A DNA stretch of 64,000 bases. Source: Cololabis saira. Lineage: Eukaryota; Chordata; Actinopteri; Beloniformes; Belonidae. Location: NCBI RefSeq assembly GCF_033807715.1, contig NC_084592.1, forward strand, positions 23,445,501 to 23,509,500, read 5' to 3'. The notes beneath the pieces are model-generated. The model saw nothing but the letters and a program-made list of their open reading frames with translations, ran no database searches and was not told the origin of the DNA. Shown here piece after piece: positions 1 through 12,577 of this stretch (position 1 is its first letter; every line of letters begins with the position of its first letter). The position numbers and the translations under genes were made by a program.

Positions 1-1570
<1,570 letters not shown>

Positions 1571-1815
1571 AGCAAAATCAATGTTAGAGATGGCAACCAT
1601 CTTTGATACCTTTTACCTGGTGTCCTGTGTTGCCAGTTTTTGTAAGAGTAACAATCAGATCTGTGAAAACGAGTCCAAAGAACTGACATGGTCTTTTATT
1701 GCTAAAATTCCTGTAGAAAATTATTCAATTCATTCATGTTCAACAGTTTTTCAACTGCATGAGGAAACTAGAATAGCCAAAATGCAAAAAATAAAAACAA
1801 ACAAACAAACAACAT

Positions 1816-3693
1816 AGCAGATTGGAAAAGTTCATGACTGAACACAACATCCTGTGTGATAGCCAATACGGATTCAGAAAGCAACATTCGACAGCACTTG
1901 CCCTCACAGAGTCCTTAGAACTGATTAAAGATGCGCTTGACCACAAATTATATATAGTAGGCATCTTTATTGACCTCAAAAAAGCTTTTGACACTATAAA
2001 TCACGATATTTTGATTGAAAAATTATATGATTACGGTATCAGAGATACAGCTTTAAGATGGATCAAAAGCTATCTATCTGGTAGAGTCCAATATGTCCAG
2101 ATGGGAACAAATACGTCTACATGCCTGGATGTCGTCTGTGGGGTCCCACAGGGGTCAGTCTTAGGCCCTAAGCTATTTACTCTATATATCAATGACATAA
2201 TCAAAACATCTGATGTATTAAAACTTATTTTATTTGCTGATGATACAAATATTTTCTGCTCAGGAAACGACTTGAATATACTGGAAAAAGCGATTAACAG
2301 AGAAATGACAAAACTAAATACATGGTTTAATATAAATAAATTATCACTAAATCTGGCAAAGACCAAATTCATGTTATTTGGGAGAAATAATGTAAAGAAA
2401 AGCCTAAACTTGCAAGTTAATGGATACAATATAGAAAGAGTGAGGGAACATAAGGTTCTGGGTATATTAGTGGATGACCTCTTGACATGGCGACCACATG
2501 TAAAAATAATTCAAAATAAGATGGCAAGGAGTGTGTCTATTCTGTGGAAATTGCAGAAATCTCTCAATTTAAACTCGCTTAAGACCATATATTCGGCACT
2601 AATAGTCCCACATATGAGGTACTGTGTAGAAAATTGGGGTTTCACTTACAAGGGCATTACAGAACCAATATTTAAATTGCAAAAAAAAGCGCTTCGCATC
2701 ATTCATTCTGTCCCAGCCAGGGCACATACGAACGAACTGTTCATAAAGACGAAATATCTAAAACTGAGAGAGATACTTCATTTTCAGATGCTACAAACAA
2801 TTTACAAAGCATCACAGGCGGCATTACCAGTAAATGTTCAGAAATTGTTCACTCTTAGTCAAGGTCCTCACAGCATGCGCAGCTTGCTGCAGTTTCAACA
2901 GAAAAAGATAAGGACAACGATGGGAAGCCATAGTTTGTCAGTAGCTGGTGTGAAAATGTGGAATAGCCTAAACAATGAATTAAAGTTAGCAAGAAATGTA
3001 ACTGTTTTCAAACATGGGTTAAAGAAACTGTTATTGAAGGATTATCAAACCTAGGTACAGGAAGGCAATGTCTGGCTATGTGTACAAAACAATGGCAATG
3101 TGGGAAATTCAGCACTGGAACACCTGGCATGGAAACAAAACATGGAAACAAAACAAAGTCACTATAAAATGTGTGTGTGTGACATTGAGCTCTATGTATG
3201 GTCGGAGGTGTCCAAAGCTCGGGAAGAGATGAAGTCAGTACGAGCGGAGGGGGCAAAGGCGGCTAGAGAGCCAGAGGACGGCGACTAATCAAAATCTGCA
3301 TTGACACACGCACCTCCATTGCAAAGTGGATTGCATGCAAAAAGAGGCTTGGACATAAAAATAACTGAACAGTGGACACAGTAGTAAATCACAGGAACGG
3401 TGATCAGGATGAGTGGACTGGACACGTGTACAAACATACATGCTATCTGGACTGTGAAGGATGAAATTAGACAAATTGCTATGTGGTAAACTATGTATCT
3501 TACTGAATTCTGTTGTTGATGTGATCATGAATCTTACATAGAACGGGACGGGACTTTGATAAGCGTCAGCTTCTCCCGTACCCTTTTCGTCATGTGCTGA
3601 GTATGCAATGTATAATGTTCTGGAGATGAAATGTGTCTATATAAACATGCCGAAATAAACGAAATAATAATAATAAAAAAAAAAAAAAAAAAA
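1816..3693 (+). mobile_element. 5'-truncated non-LTR retrotransposon (LINE) with poly(A)-like tail
   Basis: The element enters within the reverse transcriptase domain near 1816 and ends in an A-rich tail at about 3660-3693 that contains AATAATAATAATAA followed by a run of A. A 640-bp 3' untranslated region separates the stop codon from the tail. The endonuclease and first ORF are missing, which is the usual outcome of incomplete target-primed reverse transcription. An AAAACAAACA-like stretch occurs on both sides and could be the target duplication, but it is low complexity. The RT style and the (TAA)-type tail suggest the jockey/I group; the clade is not proven. Confidence 0.88.
1822..3054 (+). 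CDS. LINE reverse transcriptase, C-terminal 410 codons, open
   Basis: This encodes the polymerase and thumb part of a non-LTR retrotransposon ORF2 protein, which copies element RNA into DNA at the nicked target. Visible motifs are QYGFRKQHST (residues 15-24), the motif A block with DLKKAFD (51-57), GVPQGSVLGP (107-116) and the catalytic FADD (138-141). The C-terminal region runs to a TAG stop without a frameshift. No true start codon exists: the frame is open upstream of the TTG at 1822 to the truncation point, where HSRLEKF would be preceded by the missing part of the domain. An intact frame of this length in an intron suggests a fairly young insertion. It cannot move by itself because its 5' half is gone. 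Confidence 0.9.
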   Translation: MEKFMTEHNILCDSQYGFRKQHSTALALTESLELIKDALDHKLYIVGIFIDLKKAFDTINHDILIEKLYDYGIRDTALRWIKSYLSGRVQYVQMGTNTSTCLDVVCGVPQGSVLGPKLFTLYINDIIKTSDVLKLILFADDTNIFCSGNDLNILEKAINREMTKLNTWFNINKLSLNLAKTKFMLFGRNNVKKSLNLQVNGYNIERVREHKVLGILVDDLLTWRPHVKIIQNKMARSVSILWKLQKSLNLNSLKTIYSALIVPHMRYCVENWGFTYKGITEPIFKLQKKALRIIHSVPARAHTNELFIKTKYLKLREILHFQMLQTIYKASQAALPVNVQKLFTLSQGPHSMRSLLQFQQKKIRTTMGSHSLSVAGVKMWNSLNNELKLARNVTVFKHGLKKLLLKDYQT

Positions 3694-5462
3694 ACAAACA
3701 TGCAGGCTCAGCAAGAAGATGCAAACTTCACAGAGAAAAGCTCCAGAGATTGGAGGCTTGGACCTTCTTGTGAGGCATCAGCCCCAGTTACCATAACCTT
3801 TCGGTGATTGGATCAGATTCCCGTACACTAATGAATGGCTTTCCACTTAGTTGGTGTGGGCTGTCCAGTTGTCCGTCTCCATTCCCTCATACTAAAGCTC
3901 TTCTGGGGGATTCAGAAGGCCTGGATGAACCTACACATCCTTCACATGAATCACACTTCCATTTCTTTGAGTGAGATTTTATGTCTTTAATCTCCCAACC
4001 ATGAGTAGACGGTTGGGGGAACATAGACATAAAATCTCACACAAAAGACACACACACCTACAGACACACTAAAATCATAGTCAACTAAATATTAAATAAT
4101 TAAAACCTATCAGTTTGTTGGGAACACTGACATACACCTTTTAGTATACTTGGGAATGTGAAGTCTGTTCCACGATTTTATGTCCTTGATGTAGTAAAGC
4201 TCAGTGAGCAGACAGAATCCATGACATTAACCTCTGAAGCTGGAACACATCATCTGGTCCCATCTTAAATAATTACCTTGTCTCTTCATCCAGGAGAACT
4301 GCTCTTAGCTTCTATCCAATGCAATAAGTGAATCGACTGGGATAATTTAACAACATCCAGAACCTTAAGGACCTCGGGGTGAACCTTTCCCATACCAAGG
4401 GACCTACCGCTAGATTTTTAATTTATTTATGTATTTTTAAATACTTCAGTGACCCCCAGCTCTAAGAATGATTAAGAATTCCCTCTGTTGACGACATGTC
4501 AGTGGGATTTAGAAGAGGCTCAGAATATACCTGACTAATATTCTAATTTGATGTAAGGAACACTCCTTCTTCTCTGCAAAGGTTTATGGTATGGCAAAAA
4601 GCTGTAGGCTGTTTTAATCTTCTTGGATATCTGATCCCCCAAACCCCCCAGTGTCTCTACAGAGCAGGCGTATAGTCATGGTTGATGGACTTCTCAGACT
4701 CTCCCCACATCACACTTTAGGCTCCTTTTTGCCAAAGCTGTACTCCACTTAGCCTGCCAGTATCTGTTAACTGCCTTTAGAACCCCACAAGCTAACTTAA
4801 ACTGGACAGGCAACTAATGTTTTCAGTCTGTTAATAGAGTTTCTTTCTGAGAAGGTCACTGCTAAATTTTCTAAAGGCTCATTCAGAACGGGTCACTATT
4901 AAAGGACATAATGTCTCTTCTGTAAAGAGTGTAACCAGAAAGTCTGCTTAACAGCCACATTACAGCTGAGAGGAATGGCTTGATAAGGAAACTGTTCATC
5001 TGTAATTTATATATATGGGAAAATCATGAGTATAATATTGAGTTTCAACATTCCTCAGATGAGAAATTTGTCCAACCATTAATAAAACCCATGGGAGGGT
5101 CCAGTTTTGTGGATGGAGTCCATTCCATTCATCTGAAAACTCCAGCGCAAACAGTTCATTGAGATAATGACCAGAGCAATCTAGCAGGGGTACCAATGTG
5201 GAGTCGTACAACGAGCACGTCTGCACAGACTTTAGAAGTCTGCTATTTTCCAACAACATAGGCACAGCTTGTTTTGTGTTGTTACAAGACAGGAAATACA
5301 AGCGTGGACCTGCTTTTTGGTTCATGTGAAAAATGTAAGATGCGTTCTTTGGCTCAAATTTAAAAAAGGACATTTTATTGGGTTTAGTGTGAAAAATGGA
5401 CAGCTTTCACATGAGTGTCAAATAATAATAACAATAACATGATTGTTTATGTAATAATTGCT
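3694..5462. other. Non-coding stretch, no gene recognised
   Basis: AT-rich intron sequence. It holds the hairpin at 3971-4040. A 125-codon minus-strand frame (4996-5373) shows no recognised domain or codon signature and is probably chance. Confidence 0.45.
3971..4040. repeat. 70-nt foldback (hairpin) with perfect 16-bp arms
   Basis: GTGAGATTTTATGTCT (3971-3986) is the exact reverse complement of AGACATAAAATCTCAC (4025-4040). An inner stem CCCAACC (3994-4000) pairs with GGTTGGG (4011-4017) around a 10-nt loop. The shape is that of a small foldback element or a microRNA precursor; nothing here proves expression. Confidence 0.85.
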
Positions 5463-5551
5463 CGGGGGTCATGTTCTGGATCTCTGTAAAGCGCCTAGAG
5501 ACAACTTGTGTTATGGTAGAAGCTATATAAATAAAGTCGAATTGAATTGAA
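5463..5551 (+). mobile_element. LINE-type 3' tail fragment, copy 1
   Basis: The stretch CTGTAAAGCGCCTAGAGACA, followed by GCTATATAAATAAA and an ATTGA-repeat end, is a widespread fish retroelement 3' tail. Only the last 90 bp is present. The parent clade (L2/Rex-like) is not certain. Confidence 0.7.
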
Positions 5552-5835
5552 AAATAACTGAATAATAGGATTTATTACAGAAAATGAAGGCATGTGAATC
5601 TGAACCTGCTGGTGAGGTACTGTATCCTGGCTGTATAGTAATGTCAGCTTGCTCTGACAGTTAAGAATTATGTGATTTAATAATTGATCAAATCTTTTTT
5701 CTAATATTCCAAAGAAATGCATACTAGTTTACAGCATTCAGACTACCAGCATTCAATTTAAGACATACTATATCATATATTTTGGTGATAAATGATTTGG
5801 AAGAGAACTGAGAATGCAAATCACAAACATCTGTT

Positions 5836-5910
5836 CGGTCATGCTCTGGAAAGCTCCTAGAGACAGCTTTTGTTGTAATAGATGCTATATAAATAAAATT
5901 GAATTGAAAT
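5836..5910 (+). mobile_element. LINE-type 3' tail fragment, copy 2
   Basis: Same family and orientation as the copy about 370 bp upstream: GGTCATG, CTCCTAGAGACAGC, GCTATATAAATAAA, ATTGAATTGA. It lacks a few bases (TCTCTGT) present in the other copy. Confidence 0.68.
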
Positions 5911-7088
5911 AATCTGAAATATGAAAGATGTGTAATTGAAATTTAAAAAAGATGTTGAAAAAAGGGGACCAAATGTCCATGCATTGTAAATACCGATGGT
6001 AGAATTATCTTAATGCCAAAACTTTGTTTACAACAGGGTCAAAGAAACAGCAAACCTGCTGTTTAGCCTGAGCTATTGTTGTCTCTTGATGCCACAAGGT
6101 GTACTATTGCTGCCACAGGTAATGGAAAAGCCAACAATGAGGCTGATGTGCACACAAAGAGATAGATTCACTTTTATGTATTGTTACAGTGTACGTTCTC
6201 TGAGGCCTGTTAGTGGTTGTTGGTCCATTTTATCACACACTTTGATTTCAGCCCAGCATTACATCACTAAATTATTAAAAAACAAAAATTTCCCCAACTG
6301 GTTTTTATTTTTTGATTTTCCTGCTATAGATAATAAAAATATAGGCTGTTTATTTTCTGTAGATCAAAAAGGAAAAAAAAAAACAATTTCTCTTTTTTTC
6401 ACTATCCTTCTCTGTTTTAAATGACATTTTATGAAACTATGCACATAGACACATACTGTCTCACTCTTTGGACACATACTGGACATTATATTTCAAAAAC
6501 ATTGAATGATTCGCATTTAAATGCAACTCACTGCACCAGCAAGAGGTGAAAGGCAATTGTTCTGTTTGCCTCTCCTGTCTGGGGAAAGCAGACACCTTCT
6601 GAAGACAAACTCCTCACTCTTTACCTGGGGCAGAAAATAATAATAAACAATATATGCAAAATTTTGCAGTAAACAAACTTATTAAGTAAAGCTACATTAA
6701 TGTTATTCTTTCTTTCTTTTTTTCTTTTTCTAAATGCCCATGTGCCACTTCATTTGCAGTCAGAATGACTTACTGGCTTAGAGCTACTTACTCACTGCTG
6801 CAAATCTTTACTCATAATGATTTTTGTGCAAAGATATAATGGTTCATGTCTGCTGCTGTATCATACTTCCATTAGTCGCAGCTGAATGGGAAAATGCTGC
6901 GTCTTCCATGTCTCTATGTCATTAAGTTGGAACATTACAAAACAAATTTTGGGGGTGGGAAAACAATGAAGATGAGACGCATTTGGAAAACAAATACATG
7001 CACACACACGCGCACACAACAAACTAAAGAATGCCAAATATCTGGCTAAGTTACATTCTCTGGTTTTGACTATCCCCCCCTCAGACAT
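5911..7088. other. Non-coding stretch, no gene recognised
   Basis: AT-rich with T-runs near 6710-6730. No repeat family or exon recognised. Confidence 0.45.
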
Positions 7089-7852
7089 CTTTGGTCTAGG
7101 GCTGTTCGATTTTGCCCAAAAATAAAATCTCGATTTTTTTCTCTCAAAATACGATTTTCGATTACGATTACGATTATTTTGTGAATTGACAAAAGGCAAA
7201 GAAATGATTTCAAATATGCTGTTTTTTTATTGAACATTTGCCCCATTGGGCTTTAAGTGCAAACTTTGCTCTTATTAAACCAAAAATGAATGAATAAAGT
7301 GCAAAACTCTGTAAAATAAGTTGAAAAAAAGTTTTAAAAAATATAATAAAATATAAAGTTTTATCTCTGAAAAAAGAATCAGCAAATAAGCACTTGCAAA
7401 CATACAGTAAGTTATATTTCCAATTAAATAAAACAAGACATTTTCTAATTAAACTAAACTGGGTCTTTGCATGCTAAATAATAATGCAACCCATGAAGGA
7501 GGTAGAGGTGTGTAATGTCACTCATTACATTTGCTATTCACATTTGCAAGTTTTTTGCAAGGAACACGAGCCGGTCTACCGCATCTGGCTTGAGGGATGC
7601 CCGGTGGCATGTTACAACGCCCCCTCCTACACTAAAGAGCCTCTCCGATGGGGCACTTGTCGCAGGTATTGAGAGGTATTTCAATCATTAATATGGTATC
7701 AATCATTAATATGTGTGCAGACAAGGTAAAAAAAAATAAAATAATTTTTTTTTTTTAAATCGATTTTACGATTTTCACGTTTTAACATCGTTCTAATTAC
7801 ATAATCGCGATTACGATTTAAAATCGATTAATCGAACAGCCCTACTTTGGTC
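7089..7852. mobile_element. Non-autonomous hAT transposon (7097-7844) with 8-bp target duplication
   Basis: Perfect 15-bp terminal inverted repeats TAGGGCTGTTCGATT open at 7097 and close at 7844. The flanks are the identical 8-mer CTTTGGTC (7089-7096 and 7845-7852), the hAT hallmark. The 748-bp interior is AT rich, with many ATCGATT/CGATTACG words near both ends, and encodes no transposase. Its source autonomous element is unknown. Confidence 0.93.
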
Positions 7853-9684
7853 TTTTTCTTCTCTTAGTGATAGCAGATTATTGCATGACAGGTGGCGCTG
7901 GCAGGGTCAAGCCTGAAAGCTGTGTTGCTAATTGAAGAGTCAACTGTGATGCCTGAAGCGAGAGCCTTTGCTCAGTACACCCCACACAGTTCTACATGCA
8001 CCGATTGCTTGTCTGACTGGACCGGAGAAAACTGCAAGATAGAACAAATCTTGCAGAGGGCAAATCAAAAAATAGCAGTTTATCATCTTCAAAAGCATTC
8101 CTCATAGATATGGAGGAGAGGAGTGCAGAGGGAGGAGAATTATGAGTTGGCAACATATCCTCCCCTCCTGGCTAAAAGAAGAGTAGATTGAAGTGTGAAT
8201 ATTTGTGTGTGTGTGTTGTATAGGGTACATGGACTGTCCATCCAAGAGAACCAAAGATAGATTTGTGTTTTAAGATGCACTACTCTAAAATGAAATAACC
8301 TTCATTCTGCAGTCAACTACAATTATATCTCTCTAAACTGTTTGTCTATGTTCTTTGTGTTGACATCCAGCATTTTAAGGGCACATACAACAGTTGAAGG
8401 CCAGGGCAACGGGGGTAAACTCTGTCACCTTGTGGCATTGAAACTGGCAAGACAAATGTTTCATTTTAGAGCTGAAACCAGGCAGGAGAAGTAAAGATCA
8501 GGACGGGGGGGATGTGACTAACACAGAACATTGTTTGTGCCTCTATCTCTTTTACCATAGGCAGTCCATTATGTGATGGTGGCATCCTGCTCCAAGCATT
8601 GCCTTGCAGTGATAGATTTATAATTCCTTCCCAACATTTTGCAGACAAATCACAGTTTTCTGGTGGACTCTGTCAACATTTCTCGCTGTTATTGTCTGTT
8701 TTTCTCTTTTTCTTTCACTCTTTTATCCTCACCCAGTCTCAGTTTGAAGCTCTTTATTGTTCTTTGTCTTTCTGCCTGCTGGTTAATATTTCTTTCTCTG
8801 TATGTCTACGTATCCATAGCTGTGCTTCTCTATCTCACTCCCTCAGAGCTCCATCAAAAGAGGGCCAGCAGAGTCCATCACCTGAATGAGAAAACTGTAT
8901 CTCGACACGCAGGGGTTGGTATTTTGGTCAGGAGAGCCTCAACAGTAATATACGGTCTGCTCCCAAATGTTAGTCTCTCGACCAAAGGTGGACCTCAGCA
9001 GCCCATTAATCTTTGCGACATAACATAACCTTAAACTCTAAACACCCTAGCATCTGCTTGTGTGCTTCTTCAAATACACACAGACACACACATACACATG
9101 CAGAAAAAAAAAAAAATCATACACACTTTACCTCTCCCTCCCCCTGCGCCACTCACTCGAGCCAGTTGACCTTAGCCCTTGGAAAACAGGTTTAGTAATG
9201 GGATCATTGGCCACTGGCAGGCCCTTTCACCTGCAATCTCATCAGCCCTGCTTACAGTGAGTGGATGAGAGATGAATTGAGAGGAGCTACAGTGGATGGA
9301 AATGAACTAATATAGGCTACCGGTGAGTTGGTGAAGTGTGAGGCAAGAAGCAGCTATTAAACATAAATAGATGACATAGGTCAACTGTTCCCTGAGGTAC
9401 GAATTATGCTATACTTTTAATAAGAATAAGAAAATCTTCAAAGTTCAGAGACTACTGTTATAGGTGTTATACTTTTACTTTTTGATGCAATGCTGAAATG
9501 TGAATAGATTGGACTATTTGGAAATTTAAGTCATGACTTTCAGAAAGGAACGCTAATAAATCAATATGCAACTGTGGCTGTGGAATACTGGATTAGTTCT
9601 TTAGCCTCACATGGATATAAGAGGATGTGGGGGAGTTTGTGCTACTAGTTTTAAACAATTTTTTGGACTTGAATGTGGGATATC
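7853..9684. other. Non-coding stretch, no gene recognised
   Basis: Includes pyrimidine-rich sequence at 8680-8840 and an A-run with CACA words at 9076-9125. No element or exon recognised. Confidence 0.45.
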
Positions 9685-10355
9685 ACGCCCTTTGCTATGG
9701 GACATTTGATTCCAGTTCAAGTTACTGGAAGTAAGTTGGACCCATTTCCAGTGGGTGTTGGATCCCACCAGGGTTCTTTTGTCAGAGATTCTGTTCATTA
9801 CTTTTATAGACAGTTTTTCTAGGAGCAGTCGGGATGTGCATAGAAAATATTTTGTTCATGAGTAGGGTTAGAATGGGTAAAGTGAGAGATTTACTGTATA
9901 GGCTGAATGATGCAGAGCCTGCACTGATGTGGAAGTTCCACCAGTCTGTTGTGGTGAGAAGAGAGATCAGCCAAAAGACAAAGCTCACCTGTGGTCCTGA
10001 ATTTTGGGGTAATGACTGAAACAATGAGCTCATGAATACAAGCTGCCAACATGAGCATTATGTAAAGGCTGTCTGGACTCACCTTTACAAATAGGGTGAG
10101 GAGTTTAGTCATCTGGGAGGGGCTGTTTCATATGAAAATGAGCCATGTGAGGTGGTTTGCGCATCTGTTAAGAATGCCCTCTGGGACGTTGGACACGTCC
10201 AGTCAAAGTGAGGCCTCAGGGCATGAGAGAGACTACATTTCTGTGTCAGCCTTGGAATGCCTCGTTGTCCTCCATTAGACCTGAAAGAGGTGGTCAGGGG
10301 GAAGGATGTCTTTGTAAATTTGCCTATGCTGTGTGACCACATATTGCAAAGGGCG
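9685..10355 (+). mobile_element. Decayed LINE relic (reverse transcriptase region)
   Basis: The nucleotide sequence follows the RT and downstream region of the same fish non-LTR family as the copy at 55872-56835. Examples are TCTGTTCATTACTTTTATAG near 9788, CCACCAGTCTGTTGTGGTGA near 9938, TTTTGGGGTAATGAC near 10002, and GGTGAGGAGTTTAGTCATCT near 10094. Frameshifts, stops and deletions interrupt it throughout, including loss of the FADD-containing segment. It is an old, dead copy on the + strand. Confidence 0.8.
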
Positions 10356-10876
10356 AAACAAGGAGGCCTTGGAGCCATCTGGAACACAGCCCCCTTAGTT
10401 CAGTCACTACAACTTAGCTACTTTAGCTTGGCTGACTTAGCTTATTCAACCTTGTGATGCTAATTAATATTAATTTACATACATTTCAAATGTCGCTATC
10501 AAAATGACGTCCAAAATGCTGAAACAAGGAAGTGCGAAGGGAACGGCCGTGACTTTGCCACTCTTTGTCAGTTGGGCTAGTCTACTCCTGTCAATCAGTT
10601 GGGAGCTGAGCGATTCTGGGTCCCAGCGGACCTCCACTACTTTGATTTCTGGAGACTGAAGAACTTTAAACTAGGTGTAAATATAGTTAATTCTGCAATG
10701 TTGGACATTTTAACTTGGGAGTCAATAAAGATTGACTTGCTTCTACCAGCCCCCAGTGGTCAGTCAAGGAACTTCAACCCTGACTTCCTTGTTGTCTTCA
10801 AACCAACGCCTTGGTTGGACCAGAGTAGTTTCACAATGAAGCCAAAAGGAATATGGGTGTATTAAGGAATATATTT
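10356..10876. other. Non-coding stretch, no gene recognised
   Basis: Contains a short degenerate CTTAGCTxxxTTAG-like direct repetition near 10413-10444. No exon seen. Confidence 0.4.
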
Positions 10877-11409
10877 TTAAAGGAGACCTATTATGAAAAA
10901 CACGTTTTCTCTTGCATACATATATAATATACAAAGTGGTCTCCCCTCAGTCTGGCAACTCAGAGAAGGAGGAAAGCAACCAAATTCTGCAGTGTCTGTA
11001 CAGCCGCCCGGATGAGCCATCCAGTGTGATGTGACTTCTACGAACCGTTCAGATTCTGCTCCCGTTGTTACGTAACGACGGGAGCAATTTACATAGGTTG
11101 GCCTCCGATGCGTGAAACCACGCCCACAACTAACTCTGTCCGGAACAACAACAACTTCGCCGGCCGGAGCTTCCGCCATTTTTTCGTACGCGTCATTCAG
11201 GCAGCCAATCAGCACAGTGCCTCATTATCATGGCCTCCCCACCCACTCAGAATCCCACATAGATAATGAGGTTAGAGAATGGGAAGATAAAGACATGGCT
11301 CAGAGGCTGAATTTCTAATTTATTTAGCAAAAACAATCAAAAGCTTGTTTTTAAGACATTCAAGGCCTGTTTAAAATAGGTATTAGATGCCATAATAGGT
11401 CCCCTTTAA
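10877..11409. mobile_element. TTAA-flanked MITE (10881-11405)
   Basis: AGGAGACCTATTATG at the left end is repeated inverted as CATAATAGGTCCCCT at the right end (14 of 15 match). Both ends touch TTAA (10877-10880 and 11406-11409), a target size used by piggyBac- and Kolobok-type elements. The interior is 525 bp with a GC-richer centre and no coding sequence. Superfamily assignment is inference because the ends are AT rich. Confidence 0.75.
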
Positions 11410-11939
11410 GATATCTCATTTTGGGGTCATGTTCTTTTCACTGGGTTTGGGTTCAGAATAACTGAAGTCACCCTTGTTTCTTGGACATTGCCACCATTGC
11501 CATTCATTGACATTACCCATGACCTCACACTGTGCAGAGATTTGCTTCCAAGTAGATTAAGTCAAACTTTTTCGTGACCTTATGATGCTGTCGCACTTCA
11601 GGCAGTCATGCTTGATTTGTGACATGACTGTGACAGTGGGAACAGGCATAAGATTTTTTATTTTTTTTTAGGAAAGGGAATTAATGAAATGAATAGGGGT
11701 AATGTATGATGAATTGAATATATTGAACATATACATCTAAAAAATATATAAACATATTTATACCTATATGTGTACTGAGACCAGCTCAGTGATTTTACTG
11801 TGCTTAAAAATACATCACTCAGATAGATGAAAGCCTTCAGAAGCATCAGAACAGATGTCCCAAATGGGGATTTATTGACAGCTCTGCCCTTTACTCACAT
11901 CTGTTACACAAGACCTATGAAAAGCCCAGTCATTAGGCC
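11410..11939. other. Non-coding stretch, no gene recognised
   Basis: AT-rich intron sequence with a T-run at 11654-11670. Nothing recognised. Confidence 0.4.
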
Positions 11940-12577
11940 TGTGTTGAAAAAATTGATTCTCCGATTTTAAATCGATTCTCATATTAATTCCTAAAAATCG
12001 ATTCATATGTTTAAAGATCGATTTTAAAAAAAAAAAAAAAAAAAAAAAAATCATCATTACATTACAACTTTTGGTACTTTTTTGTTTATGCCCAAAAAAA
12101 GGAATATTTTGTTGGACACGAGAATAACTGGTGCCATGTTTTTGCCTTTAAATATGTTTAAAGGTATGAAAACATTTAAGTTTTCAGTTATAATTGCATA
12201 AATTGCCTATATTTCTTTGCTTTAAACTGTCTTGGGGTTACATTTGCATAAATGTTAAAAACCAAATTCTCATAAATGGGAAAAAATAAAAGCGATTTCT
12301 TTCGTCCTCTGTTTGCTGCCCTGGATCTGATTGGTAATTCTGACCCACAGATGTTTCTGAAAGCAGTTCTATCAGCATTCTGGGAGCTGATTGGTCCTTA
12401 CAGCATCATTAGCTGCCAATACTTGCTGTTGAATCTCAATATAATACTAGTATTAATATGTTGCATAACTAGACAGTCATATAATTCATGCAACAGCTGA
12501 AAAAACAGTTTTATTAACAGTAACCCAAATCAATATCGAATCGGATCGAATCGGATCGTGGATCTTTCCACTCCTCA
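11940..12577. mobile_element. Degenerate MITE with ATCGATT-rich ends
   Basis: The left end (TGTGTTGAAAAAATTGATTC with several ATCGATT words) and the right end (repeated GAATCGGATC, then GTGGATCTTTCCACTCC) are imperfect inverted counterparts. A long A-run sits at 12028-12050. The arrangement resembles fish hAT-type MITEs. A clean target duplication is not visible, so the boundaries are approximate. Confidence 0.5.

Noticed and set aside
4996..5373. 125-codon minus-strand frame
   Set aside because: No recognised domain, no splice or promoter context, and no repeat-family match. Probably a chance frame.
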